Source: Bacteroidetes bacterium UBA1935
GTDB taxonomy: Bacteria > Bacteroidota > Bacteroidia > Chitinophagales > Chitinophagaceae
Assembly: GCA_002337045.1 (NCBI GenBank)
Contig: DDFF01000008.1
Location: forward strand, 372,001 to 436,000
DNA: 64,000 bases
Direction of reading: 5' to 3'
Each line of letters starts with the position of its first letter. Position 1 is the first letter of the stretch. A program made the position numbers and the translations under genes. Positions 32,401-40,775 of the stretch are shown piece by piece. Below the pieces are notes generated by a model, which was given only the letters and a program-made list of their open reading frames with translations, searched no databases and was not told the origin of the DNA.

Positions 32401-34820
32401 ACATACTCATCCATATTGCGGATGCCTATGAATGATGGCTGTGTATATACTTTTATATTCTGATAACGATGTACAGGACGTCCGGTCTCGTCAGATACCG
32501 CACACATTACATTGCCCGAAAGCAGGCCTGTATATGCAAGGTCGTTTGGCAGTGTAAAGCCAGACGCTGCAGAACCGTTGGATGCGGTGCTCCCTTTCTT
32601 TACATCAAAGTTTACATTCACCTCGTTTTTGATGGCAAATGAATAGTCGGGGAATTTGTCTGCAGTGAAATCTGTTTTGCTGATATTGAGAATGCTCTCA
32701 TAATACCTGCCCGCCGCAGGTGTGCCAAACAGATTGTCTGCCTGTATAATGGCTTGTATAGAATCTCCGGGATGGTATTCCGTCTTATCCGTTTTCAGTT
32801 GCACCTTCAGCCTGTCGGGCATAAAGTCTTCTACACTTATATCATAGTTGTTCAGCAATACATCATTGCCCGTATATACCTCAAGCGTATAAGTACCTGT
32901 AATGGTAGTAGGCGGCAGTTTGAATGATGTTTCGCAAGCGCCTTCTGCATTCAGGATTTTTCTGTAGTTGGCAAATTCTTTGCCGTTAGGCATCAGCAGG
33001 CGCAGCTTCACTGGGATGGCTCCCGGTGTGTTCCATTGCTCATCGCGCAGTATGGTGCTGGCATTGATGGTTTCGCCAGGACGATACAGGTTGCGTTCTG
33101 CATATATCATGGCATTCAGGTTGGTTTTGTTAGGCATGCGCCCACCCACATCAAAACGAGATGTTTCTATTCTGCTTTGCGTAAGCCATACAAAGCTGAA
33201 CTCGCTGTTCTTCTTGGCAGTCACCATGGCTACGTTAAAGCCCGGTAGTTTATTACGGATATCTTTAAACACAGCTACCCCTTCAGCATCGGTTGTGGCA
33301 TCAAACATACGCTGGTTGGTATTGCTGATGAGCGATATTTTGACATCAGACATAGCCGTAGCATTCCTGATGGAATTAGCAAACACATATACATTGTCGT
33401 TGTCTTCTTTTACTATCAGCCCTATATCCGAGATAGACAGGATTTTAGAATGTTGCACCCATTTATGGTCTTTAGATGCTACGGTGACAACATACACCCC
33501 GTCATAGCCTTTCAGCTTATCGCTGAAGTCGAGATGCAATACAGATGCTGCGTTTTGCTTGGGTAGTTTGGCTGTTTCGTATGTTTGTTTGAAGACGGTG
33601 TCGCCCAGATTTTCTGTATCGTAGTAGTCGTAATAGCCATAATTGTCCGTCTCTTCATCATACTCATAACCATAGCGCGTGCCTGCACGCATAAAGAATT
33701 CAAGATTGTTCTCAAACACTTTTATCACACGCACTTCCACTTTTGGTACGTTCACAATATTCAACGCAAGGTTTTTGTAGCCTTGCGAACTGATGTACAT
33801 GCCTTTTGTGTTTACAAACTTTATGGTAGGCGCAGGAGTGCCAAATGTTACCTGCTCTTCATAGTCTGTTTTCAGTTTGCCACCAAAAGCACCTTCCATT
33901 TTCTTAGAGATGCTCAGTTGGTATGTCTGTGTTACTTTCAGTTGATTGCTGCTGATAATGAAACCATCATCCGTTACCGCTACTTCGAATGCTACTGCAG
34001 GCTCCAGCGATATGCTTGCTTTCAGGCTTTCTTCCATTACAGGCTGAGAGGTATTAACCGTGATATAACCTTCGGTACCCGAATGCTCGGCAGTAACACC
34101 CGTTACAGACAGTGAGAAGCGCGATGGTATCACCGTATTAACGATTGTGTCTTTCTGTGCAATGGTCTTGCCCATTGCAAGTGGTATGCTTTTGTTTACT
34201 TCTATTTTCAAAGGCGTTTCCGCATCCAGCTCGTTTACGGGTACAAATTGCAGCGATACCGTTTTGCCCGTACCATTGTTAATGGTATTGGTAACAATGC
34301 CCCTGCCACCCGTACTTAGTTTGATGCGTGCAGCCGCATCACTGATTTTTACATCGTAATTGAAATCTACATCTACCTGCACCAATACATTGGCCATGCT
34401 CTGGCCGCGTGTCCATGCAACACGTGTAGCCGCAACCCGCAGTGGTGCTGTATGAAACTTGAACGTATTGTTGGCAATAGCCTGCTTCTTTTTGCTCTTG
34501 TCAAAAATATGCTTGGTGACAACAGCCTTGTACTCCGTACCCGGTTGAAAACCCGAAGAGGGGGAGAACATAAGCTGGCTGGAGCTGTTCCATTTATAAG
34601 AGCCGCCAACCGCCGGGGTGAATTCGATATAAGACGTATTGTCCCATGTGTTCAGCAGGCTGTCAGGGAAAATGTCTTTGTCGAAGTTGAAAATTAGGTT
34701 TTGCTGTGTTTCGATTTCCTCGCCAAAATCTGGTTTGATGTTAATACCGCCATTTCGGTTGCAGGCAGAGAATGCTACACATACCATGAGTATGACAAGT
34801 AGCCTGAGAGTGGATTTCAT
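29430..34820 (-). CDS. Bacterial alpha-2-macroglobulin (YfhM type), thioester-containing lipoprotein
   Basis: 1796 residues with a lipoprotein signal (VAFSAC, lipidated Cys19). The order of macroglobulin MG domains is visible: YAERNLYRPGETINASTILRD and PVKLRLLMPNGKEF (MG2/MG3 region), a bait-region-like stretch, then the thioester domain with PYGCVEQTTS (Cys1338 to Gln1341) and the alpha/alpha-toroid around it, and a receptor-binding-like end. The thioester is intact, so a trapped protease could be bound covalently. It is anchored in the periplasm and paired with pbpC. A large insertion relative to short forms is not obvious. Confidence 0.95.
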   Translation of the reverse strand: MKSTLRLLVILMVCVAFSACNRNGGINIKPDFGEEIETQQNLIFNFDKDIFPDSLLNTWDNTSYIEFTPAVGGSYKWNSSSQLMFSPSSGFQPGTEYKAVVTKHIFDKSKKKQAIANNTFKFHTAPLRVAATRVAWTRGQSMANVLVQVDVDFNYDVKISDAAARIKLSTGGRGIVTNTINNGTGKTVSLQFVPVNELDAETPLKIEVNKSIPLAMGKTIAQKDTIVNTVIPSRFSLSVTGVTAEHSGTEGYITVNTSQPVMEESLKASISLEPAVAFEVAVTDDGFIISSNQLKVTQTYQLSISKKMEGAFGGKLKTDYEEQVTFGTPAPTIKFVNTKGMYISSQGYKNLALNIVNVPKVEVRVIKVFENNLEFFMRAGTRYGYEYDEETDNYGYYDYYDTENLGDTVFKQTYETAKLPKQNAASVLHLDFSDKLKGYDGVYVVTVASKDHKWVQHSKILSISDIGLIVKEDNDNVYVFANSIRNATAMSDVKISLISNTNQRMFDATTDAEGVAVFKDIRNKLPGFNVAMVTAKKNSEFSFVWLTQSRIETSRFDVGGRMPNKTNLNAMIYAERNLYRPGETINASTILRDEQWNTPGAIPVKLRLLMPNGKEFANYRKILNAEGACETSFKLPPTTITGTYTLEVYTGNDVLLNNYDISVEDFMPDRLKVQLKTDKTEYHPGDSIQAIIQADNLFGTPAAGRYYESILNISKTDFTADKFPDYSFAIKNEVNVNFDVKKGSTASNGSAASGFTLPNDLAYTGLLSGNVMCAVSDETGRPVHRYQNIKVYTQPSFIGIRNMDEYVDTRKPLKIMLVATDKNGNAQNNVQAQVVVLKREWHTVIQQEGSSYRYVSQSEDKIIKQQTINISGTNTAFMFTPAISGQYEFRISLAGTANYVSQTFYAYGGGWDTQYSSFEVNNEGNVTIKADKDKYQSGENMNILFTMPFEGRMLVTIERNNIKEYHYLTTQNKSASLNLKATDELVPNVYVTATLFRPMDGSDMPLTVAHGFKSVTVENRQYHLPVSVAITDKSRSKTKQTITVKTTPGAFVTIAAVDEGILQVRNYETPDAYKYFYQKVALATNTYDIYPLLLPEIRTRRSSTGGDAAAASDMRVNPMFVNRVKNVSYWSGILQANSSGIVKYTVDIPQFSGDLRVMAIAYKGKGFGGADQHMKVADPLIISTALPRFLSPKDEALMPITLSNTTAKDANVSVSTTVNGPLSIAGSASQNVFIKANSEQRVVFRVAAQPNIGAGKVTVTARGMGETFINETDISIRPPASLQKVYASGQVSEGSNTVVGQQNDFIPSTVRGKLVVANSPLVQFSKNLSYLVQYPYGCVEQTTSAVFPQLYYHDLVKSLSGIDDPNMNPAYNVQQAIAKLQSMQLSNGALSYWPDGGSESWWGSVYATHFLLEAKKAGYDVNTSTVDRLLKYLQFKMNKRETEILYYNQNLKREIAAKEITYSLYVLALAGQPQQSTMNYYKAHLDMLSLDSRYMLAAAYAMAGQKDKAKQVMPPAFTGEKSTGVTGGSFYSYVRDMAVSLNALIDTDPDNPQVGTLARMLSEQLLRERYLNTQENAFSILAFGKIARRANKTTATADVVVNGKVLASTKGQAVSTDLRNAANSKLQVNVKGKGIYYYFYELSGISATGTVKEEDSYLKVRRSYFTRDGKPITNNTFRQNDLIIVKLTLESQYSGGVDNVVVTDMLPAGLEIENARLNTLPEIKWIKNNAEPDYMDIRDDRINLFTNAGKEAKTFYYMVRAVSPGTYQLGPVQADAMYNGAYHSYNGSGVVKVTEN

Positions 34821-34961
34821 ATAATACGGATGTATTATAAATATAACGCTGCACGAAGGATAAATTATATATGGAATTACATTTTATTTAAACCTTAACG
34901 AGACTTTAATAACTATCGGTTGATGCTAAGGGAAAATCCTTACAGACAGGCATTAAAAATT

Positions 34962-34987
34962 AAAGGCTTACGTTTTCGTAAGCCTTT
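34962..34987 (-). terminator. Terminator, ggcttacg type
   Basis: Perfect 11-bp stem AAAGGCTTACG / CGTAAGCCTTT with TTTT loop, downstream of the small lipoprotein gene. Confidence 0.75.
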
Positions 34988-35013
34988 GTCAATGCTATAG
35001 TAGTAGTGTTTTA

Positions 35014-35190
35014 CTAGTATGTACAAACACCACCCGATTTTGATTCACAATTAGCACGGATTTCAGAATCATCGTCGCCATTTACGCTCAGTGATTTGCC
35101 GGCAGGGCAGTCGCATTTAGTCAGTTTTACACAAGAGCTGAAAGATGCTACAGAAAGGGTTAACAAGCCAAAAAGGATAAGTTTTTTCAT
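35014..35190 (-). CDS. Small lipoprotein, cysteine-containing
   Basis: 58 residues from the ATG at 35190. Lipobox SFSSC (lipidated Cys20), then VKLTKCDCPAGKSLSVNGDDDSEIRANCESKSGGVCTY with four further Cys, which could form two disulfides in the periplasm. No family recognised. Single gene followed by a terminator. Confidence 0.7.
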   Translation of the reverse strand: MKKLILFGLLTLSVASFSSCVKLTKCDCPAGKSLSVNGDDDSEIRANCESKSGGVCTY

Positions 35191-35278
35191 AAGTTTTATT
35201 TGGTTATAACGCAATTATAAAAAACATATGTGAATTGTGCAAGCACAATAGAGTAAAGCTATCAGGTTGATTGTAAGC

Positions 35279-35986
35279 TTAACGCCTGAAGAATATACTG
35301 TCTATGCGAGACATAAGTGCTGGTTTATAAGATTTACCTATTGGTAGCAGAAAACCCCCTACATCCATCTGGTTTGCATCAATAGTTTTTATGGCATCGG
35401 TAGATACGATGTATGATTTGTGAATACGGATAAATTTTTCTTGCGGCAACTGGTCTTCAATACCCTTAAAGGTAAGGTAGGTAATGAGTTTTTTGCTCTT
35501 GGTATGAATAATGACATAGTTGGTCATACCCTCTATGTACAGCACATCTGCAAAGTATATCTTCTCAATTTTCTGGTTCACCTTCACGAAGAAATATGTT
35601 TCTCTTTGCTTCCTTGCATCTGCTGTTTCTATATGTTTGTATGCTTTAAGTACAGCTTTCTGAAAACGCTCATAAGATATTGGTTTCAGTAGGTAGTCTG
35701 TTACGTTTAGTTCAAACCCCTCCAAGGCAAATTCAGAGAAAGCGGTGGTTAAAATAGTGATGGGCGGCATGGGTATATTCTTTAAAAAGTCCAGCCCGTT
35801 CTGTTTGGGCATTTCAATGTCAAGGAACATAAGGTCTGTATGTGTACTTCGCAGTTCTATGCCTGCTTTTTCTGCTGTGTCCGCCTCGCCGGCCAAGTCC
35901 AGAAAAGGAATATCTGAAATGTATTCCTTTATTATTTTCCGAGCCATCGGTTCATCATCAACTACCAGGCATTGCAAATTTCGCAT
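35279..35986 (-). CDS. LytTR-family response regulator
   Basis: 235 residues: receiver domain with acidic pair Asp10/Asp11 (VVDDEPMAR), phosphoacceptor Asp56 (LMFLDIEMP), Thr (TTAFSE) and Lys (LLKPI), then a LytTR DNA-binding domain (about 135-235, FFVKVNQKIEKIYFADVLYIEG, KFIRIHKSYIVSTDAI). The start codon lies inside the end of the kinase gene (29-nt overlap), so it is translationally coupled to its partner sensor. Target genes are unknown; the type IX cargo gene directly upstream of the pair is a possible one. Confidence 0.95.
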   Translation of the reverse strand: MRNLQCLVVDDEPMARKIIKEYISDIPFLDLAGEADTAEKAGIELRSTHTDLMFLDIEMPKQNGLDFLKNIPMPPITILTTAFSEFALEGFELNVTDYLLKPISYERFQKAVLKAYKHIETADARKQRETYFFVKVNQKIEKIYFADVLYIEGMTNYVIIHTKSKKLITYLTFKGIEDQLPQEKFIRIHKSYIVSTDAIKTIDANQMDVGGFLLPIGKSYKPALMSRIDSIFFRR

Positions 35987-36989
35987 AGTTAATATTTAAG
36001 TACACAGAATAAGTATCGGCTGTATCTTTTATTGTCAATTCATAGTTTTTATCGAATAGCAATGCCAGTCTTCGTTTTACGTTTGCAATACCAATACCTT
36101 GCTTTGTGGTAGCAGGTGCATTGTTTTCTTTACTGTTTATACATGTAAAATGTAATTGTTGTGCAGTAGCGTACATTTCTATGCGAATGAAGTTTTGCTT
36201 GGCGTCATCCGTAGTTACATACTTAAATGCATTTTCTACAAACGGGATAAATAACAACGGTGGTATCTTATTGTCCGCATCGACAGTGTTGAATGTGTAG
36301 GTGATTGCTACGTTGTCGTTTTTTCTTGTCTTTTGTAGGTCAATATAGCTTTTAAGGTATTTTATCTCTTTACTGTATAGCACATAGTCATCGTCACATT
36401 CGTATAGTTGATACCGAAGGATGTCTGAAAACTTCAGCAGCATCTGCCTTGCGGATTCGTTCTGCTTATCAATGCTTGCATATATTGCATTGATAGAATT
36501 GAATAGAAAATGGGGGTTCATCTGGGCTTTAAGGTATAGTAATTCATTCTTCAGATTTGTAACCTCCAACTCTGCAGCCCGCTTTCTTTGCCTGAAAGCC
36601 TCTAGTGTAAATTTGATGGTGCTTGTTACAACAACAAAGCCACTGCATGCAATAGCGCTCCCGTACATTGCATCGAACAACGTAATGGGTGGGTTTGTGT
36701 GCAGATACTTATTAAGGTAATAATGCTCTGCATATCCTAGCGCGATTGTGCCGATTGTTATTGTAGCAACAATCAGGCTAAAATAATGGAGGTATTTTTC
36801 TGTTTGGAGGTATCTGGGCAAGAGCCAATTCAGGTTTGTATATACTACAGCTGCCAGTATCATAAAGTGTATGATGCCTGAAAGCAATGCCGCAGTTGTA
36901 AATCCTCCTGCAAGGATAGTGGTGCTGCTATATAAAGCAATATTAGCAAGCCAAAATATTATATGCCTGACTATCCTTTTAAATGACAT
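35958..36989 (-). CDS. LytS-type sensor histidine kinase
   Basis: 343 residues from the ATG at 36989; the frame is open further upstream into the neighbouring gene, but the membrane region begins here. Four membrane helices (about 10-30, 34-50, 68-88, 106-126), then the His_kinase domain with phospho-site His160 (LKAQMNPHFLFNSINAIYAS) and a HATPase region (IPPLLFIPFVENAFKYV, GIGIANVKRRL). No extracellular sensory domain is present, so the signal is probably sensed in or near the membrane. Partner of the overlapping LytTR regulator. Confidence 0.93.
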   Translation of the reverse strand: MSFKRIVRHIIFWLANIALYSSTTILAGGFTTAALLSGIIHFMILAAVVYTNLNWLLPRYLQTEKYLHYFSLIVATITIGTIALGYAEHYYLNKYLHTNPPITLFDAMYGSAIACSGFVVVTSTIKFTLEAFRQRKRAAELEVTNLKNELLYLKAQMNPHFLFNSINAIYASIDKQNESARQMLLKFSDILRYQLYECDDDYVLYSKEIKYLKSYIDLQKTRKNDNVAITYTFNTVDADNKIPPLLFIPFVENAFKYVTTDDAKQNFIRIEMYATAQQLHFTCINSKENNAPATTKQGIGIANVKRRLALLFDKNYELTIKDTADTYSVYLNINYAKFAMPGS

Positions 36990-37116
36990 TATTTCACCGA
37001 ATATAATCGTTGTTGCATGATTAATAACGGGTAAATGTAATAAAGCCCCTATGTATTGACGGTAAAAGGCGAATAGATCTGGTCTATTCGCCTTTTGATA
37101 AGTTTCGAGTTTGGCT

Positions 37117-38325
37117 TTAGCGTTTTGTGAATTGATATATGGCTGCATCTTCTGAAAATGAAATTGTATAGTTGCCACTTGCCAGTGCTGATATATTGAT
37201 GCTACCTGTACCTGTAATACTTCCGGTCATTATTAGTCTGCCTGTACCGTCTATGATGTTGTAGATTGTTGTTTGTTGTGCATTGCCTCCATCTATGGTT
37301 ATAATGTCTGTTGCAGGATTGGGGTATATTTTCTTCGTTGCAATTGCTGTATGCTGAATACTGTTGGTGTTTGATATGGTGCTCTTCATGACAGTGCCAT
37401 ACTCTCCACAGGTATATACTCTATTGCCTGCTATCTCAATAGCCAGTAGCCCAATTGTATCGGCAACTGCTATGTTGGTCCACGTAAGGCCTGTATCTGT
37501 CGTTCTCAATATGGCAGTATTGCCCGAGAGCACACCGCAAACAAAACCTTCTGCATTGTTTCTGAATTTGATGCCGAACAGCTCTCCAAAGAAGCTGGGG
37601 CTTTTATCTGTCCATGTACTACCGCCATTGTTGGTTCTCCATATACTGCCATTTGTAGATACGCCTATCACTCTATTGGCATCTATACACCACAGATTGC
37701 TGACAACTGCAGGTGCACTTTTGGACGATGTATAGGTTGTGCCATTTCCTTTCAGTATTACTCCATCGCCCGATAACGATCCCGTACCTACGGTATATAT
37801 GCTTGAACCCTGTGCAAATATCTTATCTAGAAAAAAGGCAGAAGAAACATTGGTCAATGTCCAACTGCTGCCACCGTTTGTGGTTTTAAGAACAATCGCA
37901 GATGAGGTAGCAATGCTTCCGCCACATGCGTAGTAGGTATTGGCATCTGCACAGTATATGCCGAAGATAAATGTGTTGGCAGGTGTAGGTGGTGTTTGCA
38001 TAGTCCAGCTTGTGCCGCCATTGGTCGATTTGAGGATTGTATTGTTATCGCCTACTGCTACAATTTGCTGTCCGCTGCTGCCGGGTACTATTTTTATATC
38101 CCAGAGCGGATTGGTGGTGCCTGTTGTAAGCTTTGTCCAGCTTGTGCCTCCGTTGGTTGTTTTGATGATGATGCCTGTGTCTCCGCATGCATACACCGTG
38201 TTGGAGTCTGTTGCTGCAATGCCTTTCAGTTCGGTTTTCGTACCCGTATTCAGCTTGCTGAATGTCATTTGGGCATCTGCTTTAGCAGCAATTAATAACA
38301 ATAGGATTAGTAATGTTTTTTTCAT
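37117..38325 (-). CDS. Ycf48-like beta-propeller protein with type IX sorting domain
   Basis: 402 residues: signal peptide (KKTLLILLLLIAAKADAQ), about six Ycf48/sialidase-like propeller repeats each carrying the motif KTTNGGTSWT or close variants (for example IIKTTNGGTSWTKL, ILKSTNGGTSWTMQ, VLKTTNGGSSWTLT, WRTNNGGSTWTDK, LRTTDTGLTWTNI), and a C-terminal type A sorting domain (about 330-402, IYPNPATDIITIDG ... LASGNYTISFSEDAAIYQFTKR). Secretion by the type IX system and surface attachment are predicted. Function probably adhesion or protein interaction. It overlaps nothing but lies upstream of the LytS gene in the same orientation. Confidence 0.92.
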   Translation of the reverse strand: MKKTLLILLLLIAAKADAQMTFSKLNTGTKTELKGIAATDSNTVYACGDTGIIIKTTNGGTSWTKLTTGTTNPLWDIKIVPGSSGQQIVAVGDNNTILKSTNGGTSWTMQTPPTPANTFIFGIYCADANTYYACGGSIATSSAIVLKTTNGGSSWTLTNVSSAFFLDKIFAQGSSIYTVGTGSLSGDGVILKGNGTTYTSSKSAPAVVSNLWCIDANRVIGVSTNGSIWRTNNGGSTWTDKSPSFFGELFGIKFRNNAEGFVCGVLSGNTAILRTTDTGLTWTNIAVADTIGLLAIEIAGNRVYTCGEYGTVMKSTISNTNSIQHTAIATKKIYPNPATDIITIDGGNAQQTTIYNIIDGTGRLIMTGSITGTGSINISALASGNYTISFSEDAAIYQFTKR

Positions 38326-38473
38326 AAAAGTGTTTAGGGCAAGTTATCCGTGTTTCTCTTGCCCTATAGCTGCTTTTACGCTAACGAATCCTATTGCTTG
38401 ACAAACAGCGTTTACTGCTTGACGATGTGGATTATTGCTTTGGAAGTGTTAAGTGTTTGATAGTAACTTTTGA

Positions 38474-40009
38474 TTAGTTCTTTTCAATATTGTGAGTATG
38501 TACAAACTCTGCCACGCTGGTTAGTATATGAATGCCCAGTTTGTTCAGCAGTTCAGGATTGTCCAGAATCTGTGCAATTTCAGATCCTTTTATCTGGCCG
38601 AATTTATTGTCTGCCGAGTGTGTAATAAACGTCATGGCATTTTTTAATGGCAGGCCAGAACGTTCAGCATAAGAGTTGATGAGTGCTCGCTGATAATTCA
38701 TCTCGCTCGTTATGCAGTTTCTGAACTCATCATAGTTCATCTTCATAGGTGGGGTAATGCCGCACCAGAAGTTGCGCTCCATGTAGTGAGAATAAGCACC
38801 TGCGCCATGTATTACAACAAATACATCGTCGGCTATGGGGTTGTCGGGGTGCAGCTCTGCAGGCACAGGTGTGTTTTCTGCAATCACATCAAAGTCTGCA
38901 CATGCACGTCCGTGAAGATTGGCGCGCAGCTCTGCACGCTTTTCCAGTTTGCGTGCCTTGCCGTTTTCAAGAATAAAGTAATCGAAATCAAGCCCCAGGT
39001 CTGTAAGTGTACCGTTTTCTGAAACGCCTGTTGTCATTGTTACAATGCGTGTGCCGTCTCTGTTTATTTTTATGTTCGATACTTTGCCTATCAATACCTC
39101 TGCATTGGCCACCAGCCACCTGCCCGGTTCTGTATCTATACTTTCCGGTAAAGCAGCACCTTCTTCGTGGTAAATGCTTTCTATAAGTGGCAGTATATGC
39201 GCGCTGTAATGTGCTATAGGCAATGCAGGGTCAAAACCACCGCTCAGGTTCAGTTCTGTTACCGAAACGCCCAGTTCTTCTTTCAGCTTGCGGCTTAGTA
39301 TGGCAGCATTGCGCACGCCATAGTCCCACAGGTTGGGGTTGTTAGAGCCGCTGCCCGGGTGGAAGGTAAAGCCTGCAACCGTCATGCCTGTAGCGGTAAT
39401 GCTTTCTGCAAGCTGCATGGCTTGTTCATTATCTACACCATATCGTTTGTTGAAAGACTGGCTGTATCCGCCGCCCGAACTGCTACCCTCGGCATTGAAC
39501 AGCCTTATTTGCAGGCGGATGTCTTTTTTGTTCAGCTGCAGCTCTCCTGCTACTTCTGTTATGATTCTTACATCATGAATATTGTCTGTGGCAAAATTGC
39601 GAACACCATCGCGTAGTGCTTTCTTTATATCAGAGCGTTCTTTCTGCGTTTGCCCGAAGTTTACTTTCTTGCTGATGATGTTTCTTGTCAGTCCGCATTC
39701 TATCAGCAGACGCAGTTCGCTATAGGTAGCTATTTCAAAACCTGCACCCAGTGCTATCAGTTTTTTCAGTACAAAAGGTTCGGCACTTGCTTTTACTGCA
39801 AAGTGTATAGTGCCTCTCTGCCCGAAGTGTTGGTGAAATGCCTCGTAATTGTCTGTAACGGCCATGTAATTGCAAACACGGTAAGCATGCCTTGTCAGCT
39901 GTTCCAGAAACTTCTTGCCATCTACCATGTGGCTCCAGTCTGCAAAGCTTTCCGTTATGGGGTGGTTTGTCAGCGGGCCTCTTTCAGACACTTGTGTATT
40001 ATTATTCAT
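38474..40009 (-). CDS. PLP-dependent decarboxylase (Orn/Lys/DAP type, group IV fold)
   Basis: 511 residues from the ATG at 40009. The alanine-racemase-type barrel has PLP Lys in HFAVKASAEPFVL, the GAGFEIATYSEL block, the FHPGSGSNNPNL loop, ELNLSGGFDP and the phosphate/cofactor site DTEPGRWLVANAEVL; the second domain has GAGAYSHYMERNFW. These match the ornithine/diaminopimelate/arginine decarboxylase fold. Unlike a DAP decarboxylase, it has long insertions and about 90 extra residues, so the substrate (lysine, DAP, carboxynorspermidine or other) is uncertain. Cytoplasmic, single gene. Confidence 0.85.
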   Translation of the reverse strand: MNNNTQVSERGPLTNHPITESFADWSHMVDGKKFLEQLTRHAYRVCNYMAVTDNYEAFHQHFGQRGTIHFAVKASAEPFVLKKLIALGAGFEIATYSELRLLIECGLTRNIISKKVNFGQTQKERSDIKKALRDGVRNFATDNIHDVRIITEVAGELQLNKKDIRLQIRLFNAEGSSSGGGYSQSFNKRYGVDNEQAMQLAESITATGMTVAGFTFHPGSGSNNPNLWDYGVRNAAILSRKLKEELGVSVTELNLSGGFDPALPIAHYSAHILPLIESIYHEEGAALPESIDTEPGRWLVANAEVLIGKVSNIKINRDGTRIVTMTTGVSENGTLTDLGLDFDYFILENGKARKLEKRAELRANLHGRACADFDVIAENTPVPAELHPDNPIADDVFVVIHGAGAYSHYMERNFWCGITPPMKMNYDEFRNCITSEMNYQRALINSYAERSGLPLKNAMTFITHSADNKFGQIKGSEIAQILDNPELLNKLGIHILTSVAEFVHTHNIEKN

Positions 40010-40084
40010 ATAAAAAGGTAAGCAGTTTGCAAAGGTACAATGCAAAAACTACTTACCCTTTATGTTCTGTATCCGTATATATTA

Positions 40085-40495
40085 TTACTTCTTTGCTTTC
40101 TTCAGCTCCAGTACCTGTACGGTATTGCTACCATCGGTCGATTTCCATTTCTGGTACTTGCGTTCATTTTTCACGATTATCCATGTTTTGTTCAGCTGGC
40201 TACCCTCGCTGGTGATGGTGATGTTATCACTTTCTTTTTCCTTAGCCCATTTGAAGCCTGTATTGTCTTCTACCTTATTTTCAAACAGGGAATAGTTGAT
40301 TTTCTTTACGCCTGTTTTATTGCGTTTGAAATCTATTGTACCAATATTGGCTACTTTAATTTCCTGCCCGTTAGGCGATTTAGACTCGTAGCTCGCAATA
40401 TTCCACGTGCCTGTCAGCTTCGGCGAACAACTTGCCAAACTCATTGCGGCAATAACAATCAATGAGGCTTTTGTTTTATTTACCATATTCTTCAT
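40085..40495 (-). CDS. Lipocalin-like lipoprotein
   Basis: 136 residues from the ATG at 40495 (M4 at 40486 is possible). Lipobox LASC (lipidated Cys23), then a GTWNIASYES start typical of the lipocalin-like family, and successive strands IGTIDFKRNKTGVKKINYS, NITITSEGSQLNKTWIIV, TVQVLELKKAKK. Members bind unknown hydrophobic ligands or are structural. Envelope-anchored. Single gene divergent from the PhoX-like gene. Confidence 0.8.
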   Translation of the reverse strand: MKNMVNKTKASLIVIAAMSLASCSPKLTGTWNIASYESKSPNGQEIKVANIGTIDFKRNKTGVKKINYSLFENKVEDNTGFKWAKEKESDNITITSEGSQLNKTWIIVKNERKYQKWKSTDGSNTVQVLELKKAKK

Positions 40496-40775
40496 AATTA
40501 CAACCACAATTTCGCAAATGCTGTGCCAAATGGGGAAAAAACTTGTAGAATGATTAGCGCTTTATGGGTACACAGACATCTTATTGATATTAATATGGTG
40601 GTTATTAGTAGGTTAACCATAAGCTTGTTGTAGTATATGAGTTTTGTAATGAATCTACATAAAGCTGTTGTTTACACAGGCTTAACGTTCATAACTTTCT
40701 CTTTACGCAGTGTTAATGTTGCAGATACAGTTCGGTAACATGCCTGCTTCACCTTTGCAGCATTAAACTGCGAAA

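Noticed and set aside
35958..37178. Longer 406-residue start for the LytS kinase
   Set aside because: The extra 63 residues overlap the end of the type IX cargo gene and carry no family features; the helix-rich family start is at 36989.
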